Assembly: GCA_036250225.1 (NCBI GenBank)
Contig: JAPZLL010000006.1
Location: forward strand, 124,001-188,000
Origin: Cercophora sp. LCS_1
Taxonomy: Eukaryota > Ascomycota > Sordariomycetes > Sordariales > Lasiosphaeriaceae
DNA: 64,000 nucleotides
Direction of reading: 5' to 3'
The notes under the pieces are model-generated. The model saw nothing but the letters and a program-made list of their open reading frames with translations, did not search any database and had not been told where the DNA came from. Positions 12,368 through 22,865 of this stretch are shown here, in pieces. The translations under genes were made by a program, and so were the position numbers. Numbering within the stretch: the stretch's first letter is position 1; every line of letters starts with the position of its first letter.

Positions 12368-13309
12368 TCAAGCAGCAAAAGCAGCGGCAGTCCTCTTGAC
12401 CAAAAGCGGCACCGTCGCAGTCCCCTCCACCCTCACCGGCACGCCCTCCTCCACAATCGTAGAGTTATGCTGCAAATCATATCTCACCGGCGTCGCCCCC
12501 GCTGCAATCCCCGGTCCAGGAATCACATACTCAGCCATCGGCCGCGCCGCAATATCGTAAAACAAACCTGGATGTCCCACCTCATACAAATCCCCATTCG
12601 CAACCCCAACCAGCCCAAACGGCGGCGGCGTGGTATTGCCCTCAGGCTCCACCACAAACAAGTTGATACAAACCGGGTAATGCTGCGCCCCGCCCTCCTC
12701 GGGCACGACACCATAATGCAGCGCAATGATCTCGTTCCGCAAGACGTACGGACCGGGCTGGAGTCCAGCGGGGACACGGACCTGCCATGTGTTGTTGGAG
12801 TAGGTAGTCGGCTGCCACGAGGCGTCAACGCCCGTGAGATAGTCGCTCGACCAGGTGCCGTTGTCGCTGCTGGGATCGGGACTGATCAGCACGGGCGCCG
12901 AGTCGTCGATCATGGTCCATTTGAGCTGGGACTTGTCGACCGAGGAGCAACCGTCCGAGGTTCCCGTGCAAGGGGCGAGGTAGGAGAGGACGGGCCCTTT
13001 GTGGATGCGGGGCCAGCCGTTCCAGTGCACGCCGACGGTTTGGCCAGCGCGGATGACGGCGTGGGCGGGCGCGGACTCGGCGTCGCGGTGGCAGGCGATG
13101 TCTGGCGTGGTGTAGTGCGAGCCGTTGACCCAGCCTTGGTCGGGCGCGTTGTAGGACCAGACGACGCGGTTGCCGCGGTTGCCGGCGCCGGGGCGCGGGT
13201 CGTAGCCGTTGTAGTGGGCGCCTTCTACGTCGACGTAGCTTACGAAGGAGTGGGAGAGGGCTGTGGAGGCGAGACTGCCGATGGCTAGGAGGGAGAACGA
13301 GCGAGTCAT
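12368..13309 (-). CDS. AA9 lytic polysaccharide monooxygenase
   Basis: Single exon, 313 aa. The signal peptide (residues 1–19) ends directly before His20, which becomes the N-terminal copper-binding histidine of the mature enzyme, as required in AA9 (formerly GH61). The second histidine-brace residue is His103 in RIHKGPVLSYLAPC. His198 (ALHYG), Gln209 and axial Tyr211 (AQHYPVC) match the conserved copper-site neighbourhood. The family is a copper enzyme that cleaves cellulose or hemicellulose oxidatively using an electron donor and oxygen or peroxide. No carbohydrate-binding module follows the catalytic domain. NGS, NGT, NNT and NTT sites could be N-glycosylated. A TATA box lies 110 bp upstream. 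With the cutinase further along, it suggests a plant-degrading lifestyle. Confidence 0.93.
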   Translation of the reverse strand: MTRSFSLLAIGSLASTALSHSFVSYVDVEGAHYNGYDPRPGAGNRGNRVVWSYNAPDQGWVNGSHYTTPDIACHRDAESAPAHAVIRAGQTVGVHWNGWPRIHKGPVLSYLAPCTGTSDGCSSVDKSQLKWTMIDDSAPVLISPDPSSDNGTWSSDYLTGVDASWQPTTYSNNTWQVRVPAGLQPGPYVLRNEIIALHYGVVPEEGGAQHYPVCINLFVVEPEGNTTPPPFGLVGVANGDLYEVGHPGLFYDIAARPMAEYVIPGPGIAAGATPVRYDLQHNSTIVEEGVPVRVEGTATVPLLVKRTAAAFAA

Positions 13310-13310
13310 G

Positions 13311-13330
13311 GTGAGTGAGTGAGTGAGTGA
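13311..13330. repeat. GTGA tetranucleotide microsatellite
   Basis: Five tandem copies of GTGA immediately upstream of the LPMO start codon, in the transcribed 5' leader or proximal promoter. Confidence 0.8.
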
Positions 13331-13418
13331 GCGTCGGTTTTACTGTGACGAAGACTGGTTGTTGTGAGTGAGTGTGGTTGAGTGATGATGTTCTGTTTGG
13401 TGGAGGATGATCAGGTTG

Positions 13419-13427
13419 GATTTATAC
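13419..13427 (-). promoter_or_regulatory. TATA box of the AA9 LPMO gene
   Basis: The minus strand reads GTATAAATC 110 bp upstream of the ATG at 13309, a good TATA match for an inducible secreted enzyme gene. Confidence 0.5.
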
Positions 13428-14668
13428 GTTTCTCTTCTCCGACCATCAGTAGACACATCTCGTATATGGCATAGAACGTATACGGCACCAAAATCACGAG
13501 GCTACCCACGCTTACGCAGTAATCCTCGCCTTCCAAAATGCTATGAGGCACAGCTAGAGCTGTGTTCGGGATAATGGTTCGTGACCCAAACATACAGGGA
13601 TCGAGGCAGCATCGCCATCACGCCGTATCAGCACACGATGAGTGCATCTTTCTATCTCAAGCGAACAAACAGTTATAACAGTGAGCCTCCGGACACATCC
13701 AGCACTTATAACAAACTAAAGGCGACCTTGTGCCCAGATAAATCTAGAAATAGCGCGCAATCAATCTTGAAAAGTAAAAGTCCTCTTGAGGTAAGCTGAA
13801 GGCTTGCATCTCCCGAGATCAGAGTCTGGTTCAGAACCGGTTCCTCGGGCCGCTGGGCTTCTATGCGCCACCTGATCATTGGCTGCAAGGTAGGTAAGGG
13901 AGAATCTTGGTCCAGGGCCCTTGAGAGATGTGGCGAAGGGCCCATACTGAGTCTGGTAAGATTCAAGCGGGATGATCAAGACCAAAGTTGACCCATGTCG
14001 CCATTGCTGTGCCGCAAAGCCCCAGCTTGAGGGCTTGAAACACCAAGAGTGTCTCGACCCATGACAGTACAAGGAGAAGGACAACGACGAATACACAGGG
14101 TACATAGAAGAGCGCAATTGACGATGTCGAGACAATTCCTTCAGCTGATATAGAAATCTCCGAGTCCAAGAGGCTGAAAGGAGAATAAACGGACATCAGA
14201 TACCTATCTGACGTGGAGAAGTGGGTTCACGTCAGGCTGGTGTGCGGCACAGAATGCAACCCCACGTCCTCCCGTCTCGCCTCGTGTTCTCCCACCTGCT
14301 GACATGCAGATTCCCGACTGGAACATCCCTGGCGGTAGCTTTCCCTCTTCCAGGGACCAGGAACCATGCTTACCCCACGTGAGAACGACAACGCGTGCCT
14401 GGCTGCCAAGCATCATGCCTCACCAATCCAACGTCACCTCTACTGAACCCCTGAATGCCCATCTGAACTATTTACTGTACACGTGCGGCGCATCCCAGGG
14501 GAAGTGGTTTTCTCGTTACGGATTGCCGGACCTGGATAGTGCACCGGCTTGCACGGCAGTCAGTCGATTGTCATTGGAGTTGAACTCCGGCGACAAGAAG
14601 GAGAACGAGCGAGCCATTTTGAGTGAATGTTAGTTTGAGCCAGGCTCCTCGTGGTCGGCCAACTATGT

Positions 14669-14687
14669 AAAAAAAAAAAAAAAAAAA
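14669..14687. repeat. Homopolymer, 19 A on the plus strand
   Basis: A run of 19 A about 50 bp past the stop codon of HET gene 2; in the transcript orientation it is a T/U tract. Confidence 0.85.
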
Positions 14688-14739
14688 GATTGATTCAACC
14701 TAAACCTATCTTGAGGAGGCTCGTAGGCCTTGAAGAGAA

Positions 14740-17230
14740 TCACACAAGGAAAAACGGCTCTTCTTGGTCCAAATCCACCGCAAAGAGTTCCGCGAACGGA
14801 CCCACCGGACAGCACCACTCCTCATCATCCAGGTCGGCAGCAGCGATGTAGAACGCCCCTGTGCGGACGTACATTTGGTATGGGTAAATGACCACAGCCC
14901 CATCATCGTCTTCTTCCTTGTTGCCTGGAGCCTTTTCCTCGCCTTCGTTCTCGATACTAAGCCCAGCCATATCCAGGGCATCCTCCTTCCCGTCTTCTGC
15001 ATCGTGTTGTTTACTGTCATCGCTCGTCTCCGAGTTCGAATCCTGTGTTAGGAGCTTGACCGTGACCCCCCAGAGGCCGTGCTTTCCAGTTGAGAAGCAA
15101 ACGCAAGTGACATCGGTCTCATCCGACTCTACAGTCTCATCTGGATACCAGTGGCTGTTTGGAATCTCGACGCCGTCAATACTCAGCACGTAAGAGACCC
15201 CATCGCCATCGCCATCATCATCATGATCATCATTGGGTGATTGTGCCAGCGCTTGGACGGTAACGAGTCTCGTTTGGACTTCTAGCTCGGCCGATGTCAC
15301 TGGGCCGTACGGATTCGACTCGTCCACGTAGTGGATCATGGGTTGGCGTAGACTCACGAGAAATCTGCCCGTGGTTTCCTGTAGTTGGCTAGGCCCCAGA
15401 ATGGTCCCGTCTATCGAGGCCCATGACCTGCCAGGGGTGGGCGGTTAGCTCCAGACTTCAAGCGAGTGGCTCCGAAACGGCCAAAGTGCAATGAACCTTA
15501 CCAAGTTGGCGCTCTGAATGTTTTTGGTCTCGTTCCCTTTCCGCCCTTGACCCTCCAGCAAAGGCCTCCGGGCAAGTCTGACTGCCACGTTCCAACCCAG
15601 TACTTGTCGTCATCCAACAGAGTCTTGTTGTACTGCTGAGCGACACCAGATATCGCTATGAGCTTGTCCTCGGGCCGGGTCAATGCCATAGACGTATATT
15701 GCTCGACAATCGAATACCAATGGTAAAGTCCTCTCACCCGCCGCATGGCCTCATCTTCATCCCCTTCGAGACCTTTTTGCAGGCTGCTCAGCGTGGTAAG
15801 CTCTAGAGGAGCCATGACGTGTGTGGGGTACGACTCGCACACCGACATGTCTCGGCATTCCCAGAACAGCTGTTGTGAGCCATAGTGAAGCATCCGCGGT
15901 GCTAGTAGCCGTTCCTGGTAGACCCAGCCCCTTTTCAAGAGAGGTTGAGTCAGCAAACAGTCGCGCATGAAGTCCTGCTCGACGAGACGGTAGCTCTGAC
16001 TGCCCTCGCCAAGGTGTGCGAGACATTCCTCCTTGTGAATGATGGACCGAAAGACCTCGCGATAATCACGTTCGCGGAAGCAGCCCTCCTGGCTGTCAAC
16101 GGCACCCGTGGCACCAATGTTCAGAAAGGCGTTGCGGTAGACCTCGCCCATGGTGGCAGATTCCCGCAGCCAGTCGGCCCTGGAGCCGGTACCGCTCTGG
16201 ATGATACAGAGAGAGTCGATCCAGAGGTAGCGGATCTGTAGCTTGCGGATGGCAATCACGGCGTCTTGGAAGGTTCTTGGGAGCGCCTCAAATGCAATGC
16301 ATTGCTGAAAAGCTTTGAAGTTGTCGGAGGTGAGGGAAATGATGCGCTTCGAGCCCCAGCAGTGGGAGAGAGTGGTGTAGTGTCCCTGCGGAGCGGCATG
16401 TTTTGTCTCAATGAGACGAATCGGACCATTGACAGGCTGATTCTGGCCAAGATCAAGCAGGCGGCTCGGATAGGCATTCGGGGTATCGCCTGGCTTCGGG
16501 CACCGAGGGTGAGTGTGATGACATATCTCCATCCAGCGCCGTATCTGCTCCCAGCTTTGGTCCGAGCCCGTGTTGTTGCTCGCAAGTTCCTGGGGTATGT
16601 CGAGCTCAAGTCGTAGCAGATCTTGCGGCCACCGCTCTCCCGCGGCTTCGATTTCTGCCACGGTTCTTTCATCGTATGATTGGCTCAGAAACTGGTATAT
16701 TTCGTCCTCCGAGCGATCCTCCGCCTTGCAACCTGGGCAATTATAGCTCCGTTCCATCCTCCGCGCCACTAGGCCTGTTTTAAAGTCGCCGGTATAGGAC
16801 CATGATCCGTCATCCTTCTGGTCTGGCCCCAGAGGGGAGAAAAGGAAGGTCATGACGGCGAAGTCGTAGAAGCTGCACGCCCTGTCGTATGCTAATCTCC
16901 AGCGAATCGTCAACACGGTGTCAGGAGCTGCGCAAGGGTTAGTTTGCCCTGGGCCAGGGAAAGATGAAATCACACGCCTTTCCTCCCTCCCTTTTTTGGA
17001 CGGTGTCCAATTTCGATGTTGAAGCCAAAGATAACGCTTCCTGTAAAGCTAATCGGGTGGAAGCCTGAATTCTCGTCCGTGATAGCGTCATTGAGCTTTC
17101 GGCAGATGAGGCATTTCTCGTCATTTGCACCGGCTCGGATTGTCGATGGGCTTATACGAAGGATCGTCGTGCGCCGGGTGATGCATGTTGTGTTTTGAAG
17201 AACAGATTGGCATGCTTTGCAGAACGTCAT
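14740..17230 (-). CDS. HET-domain protein 2
   Basis: Predicted 780 aa from three exons: about 17002–17230, about 15502–16927 and 14740–15427. The second intron (15428–15501, GTAAGG…GGCAG) is clear. The first junction is less sure: the acceptor at 16928 has a CTAAC branch point, but the only donor in the right phase reads GTCCAA. The N-terminus starts MTFCKACQSVL with Cys pairs (CKAC, CLIC). The HET domain shows YTTLSHCWGS near residue 270, then YLWIDSLCIIQSG and GWVYQERLL. The C-terminal exon is unusual, with acidic Asp/Glu-rich tracts (for example DDHDDDGDGDG and KEEDDDG). HET-family proteins mediate non-self recognition and cell death; partner unknown. Confidence 0.83.
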
Positions 17231-17706
17231 GGTGGAATCTTGACTGTGTTTTGAAAATTTGCTGGTGTTTGGGTCGTTGTGAGGGCCAACAAGGAACACC
17301 CGTTGCGAGGGTATGGAGGACAAATACCTGCAAGCAGAGGCGGAGCCTTGCGAAGAGAAGATAGGCGTAATCCCCTTTTGCGGCTGAGAATCCGAGACAC
17401 GGAATGTCGCAATGCATCCCTTCTGTCACTGTTCACATTGTGGCGTCAATAAATGAGGTCGGCGCTTGGAGGGGCGTTGACTGTGGCCGGCAATGCTCCG
17501 CTGCGATCAGGTTAAACTTGATGTTCTGAAGGCGACGTGTGATTGAGAAAACATTGTTTGGACGAAAACCCCGCACTGCCGCAACCAAAATTGGTCGACC
17601 CGCCCCGTCATGGTAATCGGATGCTCCTTCCAAATCAAACAATATTACCTATGCAGAATGACCCCTGCGAACATGTTTCTTCCCGCCCATCGTGGCTCTG
17701 ATCCAG
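17231..17706. other. Intergenic
   Basis: 5' flank of HET gene 2 and 3' flank of the DUF3669 gene; nothing else recognised. Confidence 0.5.
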
Positions 17707-18771
17707 CTACAAGAAATCCTCGGCATACTCCTCATACTCATCCATAAACTCCTCGACATCAAATCTCCCCTCAAATCCCCTTGCCTCAACACAAACACTT
17801 CCCGCCTGCACGTACCCCTCCTTAAAAGCCGCATACACCTCCGGGCTCCTCGCATAATGCGGAATAAACAGCTGATGATCTCCCGTAACCATGACCCCCT
17901 TAAACCGCTGATACACCACCTCTTTATCTTCCTCAAAATCCACCTCGCCGCACTGTCCAAAATCCAACAACCACAATTCCGTCCTCCTCTTTTGTTTCTG
18001 TTCCACCTCATTGTCGTCCATAAACACCGTTCCCAGCACAAACTCAACATCATCCCCATCAACTCCAGCGCCCCAGTGCATTATCGCAAAGGCTCTACCC
18101 ATCTCCCGCGCCAGACTCTGCACATCAACACCTAGATCCACCAGATTCCCCAGCGGCATCTCAAAGTTCCGCAGCGGTGCGTCTTGTTCCTTGAACTTCC
18201 AGTTCGCAACACGGCCTTGCTTGCCGAGATAGACCCTCACGAGACAGTTTTTGTTCTTTTCTTCGTCGCCTCTCAAGTCGATAACGTCCCTGAACTCATC
18301 GATCAACGCGTCGCGGACGGAGCCGGGGAGCGGCAAGATCCTCTCCATGCGGTACATTGGTGTTTGGCCCTCGTAACCAGCCGGGAATGTAGCGCCAAGG
18401 GGTTCATTCGCGTTGATGAAGTCGAATGCGCCTGGTATGTTGACACAGCAACCGAGTTGGTTGATGTAGGCGTCGAATGCGGTGGTAACGAGGGTGTGGA
18501 TGCGGTATTCCTCGCTGAGATTGACAGGTGCACGCGGGTGGACGTGTGGTTTTTTGAGGGCCCAGAATTGGGATGGGTGGGAGAAGATGGCGCCTTGGAG
18601 GCCTTGGCCGATTTGGGTTAGGATGGGGTTCGGGTGGCCATGTTGAGAGGGTTTGTAGGAGGTTTCGCAGTGGGTTATTGTGCCGGGTTGGAGGGCAAGA
18701 CGGAGGATTTCGGTGCGGGAGACGGCTCGAGGGCCGTGGGTGACGAGGTTGTGGCTTTGGCGGACTGGCAT
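17707..18771 (-). CDS. DUF3669-domain protein
   Basis: Predicted 354 aa, single exon, starting MPVRQSHNLVTHG. The frame is open up to an ATG at 18894, but that extra 41-aa leader is low in similarity-like content, so I prefer 18771. The C-terminal half carries features I associate with DUF3669: VRVYLGKQG, then NWKFKEQDAPLRNFEMPLG, then MGRAFAIMHWGAGVDGDD, and a WLLDFGQC motif. The family is widespread in ascomycetes and of unknown function. The D-F-G-like motif and N-terminal layout have led some to compare it with kinase-like folds, but no catalytic claim can be made here. It sits between HET gene 2 and the terpene synthase on the same strand, without any sign of shared function. Confidence 0.8.
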   Translation of the reverse strand: MPVRQSHNLVTHGPRAVSRTEILRLALQPGTITHCETSYKPSQHGHPNPILTQIGQGLQGAIFSHPSQFWALKKPHVHPRAPVNLSEEYRIHTLVTTAFDAYINQLGCCVNIPGAFDFINANEPLGATFPAGYEGQTPMYRMERILPLPGSVRDALIDEFRDVIDLRGDEEKNKNCLVRVYLGKQGRVANWKFKEQDAPLRNFEMPLGNLVDLGVDVQSLAREMGRAFAIMHWGAGVDGDDVEFVLGTVFMDDNEVEQKQKRRTELWLLDFGQCGEVDFEEDKEVVYQRFKGVMVTGDHQLFIPHYARSPEVYAAFKEGYVQAGSVCVEARGFEGRFDVEEFMDEYEEYAEDFL

Positions 18772-19148
18772 TGTTGGGTTGTGTGGGATAGGGGTGTTGC
18801 GGTTGCCTAGTTTTTGGCCTTGTTTTGATACTTGTAAGTTGAAGTGAGATGTTGTTCGGTGACGCTGCGCGCTTCTATAAGGGACACGTTGCATCTTGGC
18901 AACTTCAAGAGTATAGGGTTCTACCTTTGAAGAAACTTTGCTCGTCTGCCGCTGACGCGGCCAAGGAGGACCCTAGCTATCGGGTGGCTTTAACTTCGAT
19001 GGCGTCACCTACCCAGATTGTGCACTCAGAACAAGATTACCAATGCGAAATGTAAATATGATATCCTGGTTAATTGCTTTCCCACTTACCTTTCATTTCA
19101 CCCTTGAACCGTGCCATCTCTTTGCCACCGGCTGCCGCAACTGCAAGC
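18772..19148. other. Intergenic
   Basis: Promoter side of the DUF3669 gene and 3' flank of the terpene synthase gene. No gene recognised. Confidence 0.5.
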
Positions 19149-20679
19149 TCAGATTTGAATTTCAATACATCCACAATGATGTCTTCCGGACTCGATGACA
19201 ACTCCATATCGCCTGCTAAAAAAGCTGTAGCATAACGTTAGCCAAATACATGATTAGAAGAGAAAACGCACGAAAAGCCCAAGTTCCCTGTGATGTTGAC
19301 TCGAACCCCTGTGATGAACTTGCTGACGGCTGTGGCCAGGTTTTCATCTTCCCTCACTGCCGCCAGACAGAGTGTAGCCGTGCCGTCCAGGTCCTCACAG
19401 CGTTTCCGCAACTCTTGGACAATCAAGGGCATAACGTCATCCCATGCAACTCCTTGGTGATACAAAACGCCAACAGCATTGATGGCACAGTCATTCTCGA
19501 CCTCCTTTTTCAGTGAAACGACATCGTTGTGCCTTTTTCAGTCAACTAACTGACTGACAAGTACATAGTATTCAGGCCAAGCACTCACATTGATATGATG
19601 AAGTTGCCCGTGTCTAGCAAGGCTTTAAAGGCCTCGCTCTCCCATAACCATGTCGGCAGTGGGCTGTCCAGACATAGCCTATCGTTCACAGCGTCAGGAA
19701 TTGAATGCGGAATACTACAGCGTGTAAGTGAAAAAAGCGACTCACTCGAGCAAGTTGAAGCACAAAAGTACAGCCGATGAGAACGCCCGTGTTTCGGAGT
19801 AGTACTCGTCCAGGCTCGACGGGATGGCTCCTGCGAAACGGTCCTTCTGTTCACACTCGGCTGCCTGCACGAACAGGGATATCTCGTGGTAAACACGTCG
19901 GAGTTGCGCTTCAGACAATCTCGGGTTAAACTCAATGCGGCTTTGATGACAGGACCCTCACCTTGGTTCATCATTTTTCTGAGCCGTTTGCAACACTCAG
20001 CCAAGACAATTGTCGGACCAGTCAAGTTGACTATAGGTTTTTCATCAACCCGTAGCCCCAGGAAGTGTCTCGCGCAAGCCAAGGCGTCTTCCCGCCAGGC
20101 TTGGCCATGATCGAGGTCTTGGGCAACGGACTCATCCTTGGAGTCGCACACGTCATCCCAGATGTAAAGCCACGTGGGGAGAAGGGAAGTGGTCCAGAGA
20201 ACTTCGTAGTCATTCACTGGTGGATACCACCTAGAGAACAGCCATTAGCGAGGGCCTACGGCCGATGATGCGCGTTACTCACAGGAAGGTGAAGAGAGCG
20301 TAATCTTCCTTCTTGGCTTTCTGCCGTCGCTTCGGGCTGTCTGCAAGAGCACTACCATTCTAGGTTAGACTGATGAGCAAATAATGTGCCAGGCAACATA
20401 CAGGTCAAGTATGGCTTCGGTATCAATCCTTAGACGCTCATACATCGCTGTTTCAGCCGGAGTCCATTTTTCTTTCTGCGATTCCCGGGCCGGCCAACCC
20501 CTTTCTTGACACATAGTTGTGATGTTGGTCGGGATTCTGAGCAGCTTGCCCTTCATCCGAGCTGCAAGAGCCGCATGGGAGCCGATCCTGTCTGGCGGTG
20601 CGATATCATCCATGCTGAAGTTGGGGTGGCGTTTGTAGCGATGAGCCACAAAAATGCAGGTATAGGCAGCTGCGCACAT
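19149..20679 (-). CDS. Class I terpene synthase
   Basis: Rebuilt from seven exons: 20402–20679, 20283–20351, 19962–20230, 19746–19908, 19589–19678, 19272–19532 and 19149–19224. All junctions are GT–AG, introns are 47–67 nt, and the total is 401 aa (379 aa if the internal ATG at 20613 is used). Both Mg-binding motifs are present. The aspartate-rich motif is DDVCD at residues 141–145, after LPTWLYIW. The NSE motif is N292-D-x-x-S296-x-x-x-E300, within MHNDVVSLKKE. Between them lies a candidate diphosphate-sensor arginine (YYSETRAF), and near the C-terminus an RRY sequence stands where the RY pair is expected. The enzyme should ionise a prenyl diphosphate (probably FPP or GPP; not decidable here) and cyclise it. 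No P450, prenyltransferase or other terpene-tailoring gene was found beside it. The least certain junctions are the AAG acceptors at 19909 and 19533 and the last exon. Confidence 0.85.
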
Positions 20680-20969
20680 GAAGACACCTGCCTGTTATAT
20701 AGACGAACAGCCGACGCCGTGCCCACGATCCCTCAAGCAAGGGATACAATTAAGCTCGATACGACGTGATAGCAACCCTCCAGTGACCATGGCTGGGCAA
20801 ATAGGAGCGTCCAACACCCTGCCATCACATTCTTGCGCCAACCTGCGGCGTCAACGTTTGCCCTAGCTTGAAATCCCTGAGCGCTTGACGCCACATCTGC
20901 ACATTATCACTTGACAAACACAACCACTTGAAACATCAACAACCAACCACCCCAATCCCACCCAGTCTT

Positions 20970-21713
20970 TCAGACCCCCTTGGCCACCGGCCTCGGAGCA
21001 CGTCTCTTCCCAGTCCGGGAGCCGACAAACCAAGCCAGCGCCGCCAACAGGATCGCCCCAATGGGGACCCCAATCGCCACTCCCAACACCCATTTACGCC
21101 TTTCATCCTTCCGGCCTTGGTTCCGGCCATCTTCCCGACCATCCACGAACTGCTGGATCCAATAATCCCTGGACGATGCAACCTGGACAACAAAAAGGTC
21201 GGTACTATCCTCCTCTAGTTCTTCTAATGGCTTTCCAGGTTGCGATACCACAAAAGTGTTACCGCCCCGCACAGCAAAACGTTGGGCCTCTTCCATTGAT
21301 GCGTCAGGGCTGAGCTCGTTGGGAAAGTCATTCTCCAGGGTGTCGGAGGGTTTCAGGTCAAAGTTGCCTTTGCCGTTTGCGTTGACGGAAACGTCCTTTG
21401 CCTCCTCAGTCAGTAACTACTTGATATTTGTCAAGACGCGGAAAAAAAAAAGATACGTACTCTTATCCCACCTGGGCCATTTCCTTCGACTCTCGGTCGT
21501 TGCGCCGTCCAGGGGCATCGTCCAGACGACCCGGGCAAGATAGTTGGGGTCGGCACACTCAACCTCGATACTGTAATACCCGTTCTCGAAAAGGACGCCG
21601 CCGACGTCCTTTTTGGTCCACTTGTTGAATCGGACATGTTCGCAATCTTGCGCAGTGACAAGCAGTGCGAGGAGTGCCAAGCCGGCAAACAGTGACGTCG
21701 TTAGAGTGTGCAT
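20970..21713 (-). CDS. Tandem single-pass membrane protein, copy A (frame conflict at intron)
   Basis: Exon 1 (21461–21713) encodes a signal peptide (MHTLTTSLFAGLALLALLVTAQ) and a short ectodomain containing YYSIEVECADPNYLARVVW. Exon 2 (20970–21416) encodes the motif LENDFPNELSPDASMEEAQRF, a basic juxtamembrane stretch, one transmembrane helix (WVLGVAIGVPIGAILLAALAWFVG) and an Arg/Lys-rich tail. The neighbouring gene at 22052–22865 has the same layout. In copy B the corresponding intron joins in phase; in copy A the obvious donor (GTACGT, 21460) and acceptor (GTAG, 21417) give a one-base frame error. Either this copy is a young pseudogene, a rare splice site is used, or there is a sequence error. 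Function unknown; no family recognised. Confidence 0.6.
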
Positions 21714-21794
21714 CGTGAATCCCGTTGGAGTTGAGCCTACGGCGATCGAGAGCAAGCATTCGCTTGACAATACAAATGAGGTGAAGAGCCTACA

Positions 21795-21802
21795 TTCTTA
21801 TA
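21795..21802 (-). promoter_or_regulatory. TATA-like box, membrane protein copy A
   Basis: Minus strand reads TATAAGAA about 82 bp upstream of the ATG at 21713. The paralogous gene has a near-identical element at a similar distance. Confidence 0.4.
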
Positions 21803-22051
21803 GAAACCCTCAAACCTCAAACCAAGCCCAGCATGAATCCTTCCCATCACTCAGTCTCACATTTTGGGCCATGTTGTTGACGATCCGGTGGATGGGTTGC
21901 ACCAGAGTGATGACTTACCCAGTCGCGGCCGGCCAAAGGTTCTATCCAATATGTTCCTTATAACCGACACAGCAAACCCAACTAACGCTGTAGATTCCCG
22001 TTTTATTACCCTCCAACTCGACCAACACATCAGACACCCTCTAAATACATT

Positions 22052-22865
22052 TTATGTTGGCACCGGTTGAAACTTGGCGCCCTTCCTGCCCGGCAAGACA
22101 CCGCCGCGACCCCAAAGCCATGCAGCTCCCGCCAAAAGAATGGCACCGAGCGGTACAGAGGTAGACACACCGACAACCCACTGTCGTTTCTCCTCTTCTT
22201 GGCCCTGGACAAATCTCCTGTGCCAATGGAACTTGGCAGACTCAGGGAGGACGATAAACGAGCCGCTAAAGCCACGAGCTGCGGTCTCTGGTTCGTCTCC
22301 CTGGTGCAGAAAGAAATAGTTGGTCCCGAGCATGGCGAATGCGCGGGCCTCGGACATTGTGAGATTTGGGCTTCGTTGCGAGGGGAAGTCATTTTGAAGT
22401 GTTTTCCAAGGTGACCAGGTGTAACTAGCAGTGCCATCCTGTGCGACGGTGAGATCTACCAGGTGAGATAAAAGTCAGAGATTTATCTGAGCCTATTGAG
22501 ACCACGCACGTACTGAAGCCTCAGAGCCACCTGAAGCTCCTCGTAGTGAAAAAAAAAAAAGAAAAGAAAAAAAGTCGCTCACTCTTCAACCATCCCGGGT
22601 GTTTCCCCGCCGTCAAGTTCGACTTGAGAAGCGCGGACGTCTCGTCGACAATCGGAAACTGCCACTCTATCGTCACCGGAGAGCTGGGATCGGCACACTC
22701 GATCTTGATCTCGTAGAAATCTGTTTCGCCGAGAAAAACAGCGCCCCCAAAACCATCGCCTTGGGCTGCACTCCCTGTGAAGCGAGCGCGTCGACACTCC
22801 TCGGCCCCCACGAGTGCCGTAAAAGCGACAGCCGCCAAAATGGTGTTGATCGTAGGGTTTCGCAT
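22052..22865 (-). CDS. Tandem single-pass membrane protein, copy B
   Basis: Predicted 228 aa from exons 22583–22865 and 22052–22455. The intron (22456–22582, GTGAGC…GGTAG, 127 nt) includes a pyrimidine-rich stretch and joins in phase 1. Order of parts: signal peptide (ILAAVAFTALVGAEE), small ectodomain with CRRARF and YEIKIECADPSSPVTIEW, the motif QNDFPSQRSPNLTMSEARAF, one transmembrane helix (WVVGVSTSVPLGAILLAGAAWLWG) and a short basic cytosolic tail. It should be a type I plasma-membrane or secretory-pathway protein. It is clearly paralogous to the gene at 20970–21713: same exon layout and shared motifs ECADP, NDFP and MxEAxxFA. Function unknown; a cell-surface receptor or adhesion role is only inference. 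Confidence 0.75.

Larger units (their letters stand above)
13310..14739. other. Intergenic, about 1.4 kb
   Basis: Contains the LPMO promoter with a GTGA microsatellite (13311–13330), and the 3' flank of HET gene 2 including a 19-A tract at 14669–14687. A minus-strand frame near 13963–14196 encodes a hydrophobic stretch (SIALFYVPCVFVVVLLLVL), but there is no supporting gene structure, so I do not call a gene. Confidence 0.5.

Noticed and set aside
13706..14196. Minus-strand hydrophobic frames (VFVVVLLLVL) as a membrane-protein gene
   Set aside because: Two short frames cannot be joined with convincing splice sites and no family is recognised.
14669..14687. 19-A tract as the tail of a retrocopied gene
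   Set aside because: No plus-strand coding remnant lies before it and no target-site duplication was seen.
15030..15050. Another GTTCGAATCC motif on the plus strand
   Set aside because: No cloverleaf around it; it lies in the last exon of HET gene 2.
17707..22865. Terpene biosynthetic gene cluster around the terpene synthase
   Set aside because: Neighbours are a DUF3669 protein and membrane proteins; no P450, prenyltransferase, regulator or dedicated transporter is adjacent.
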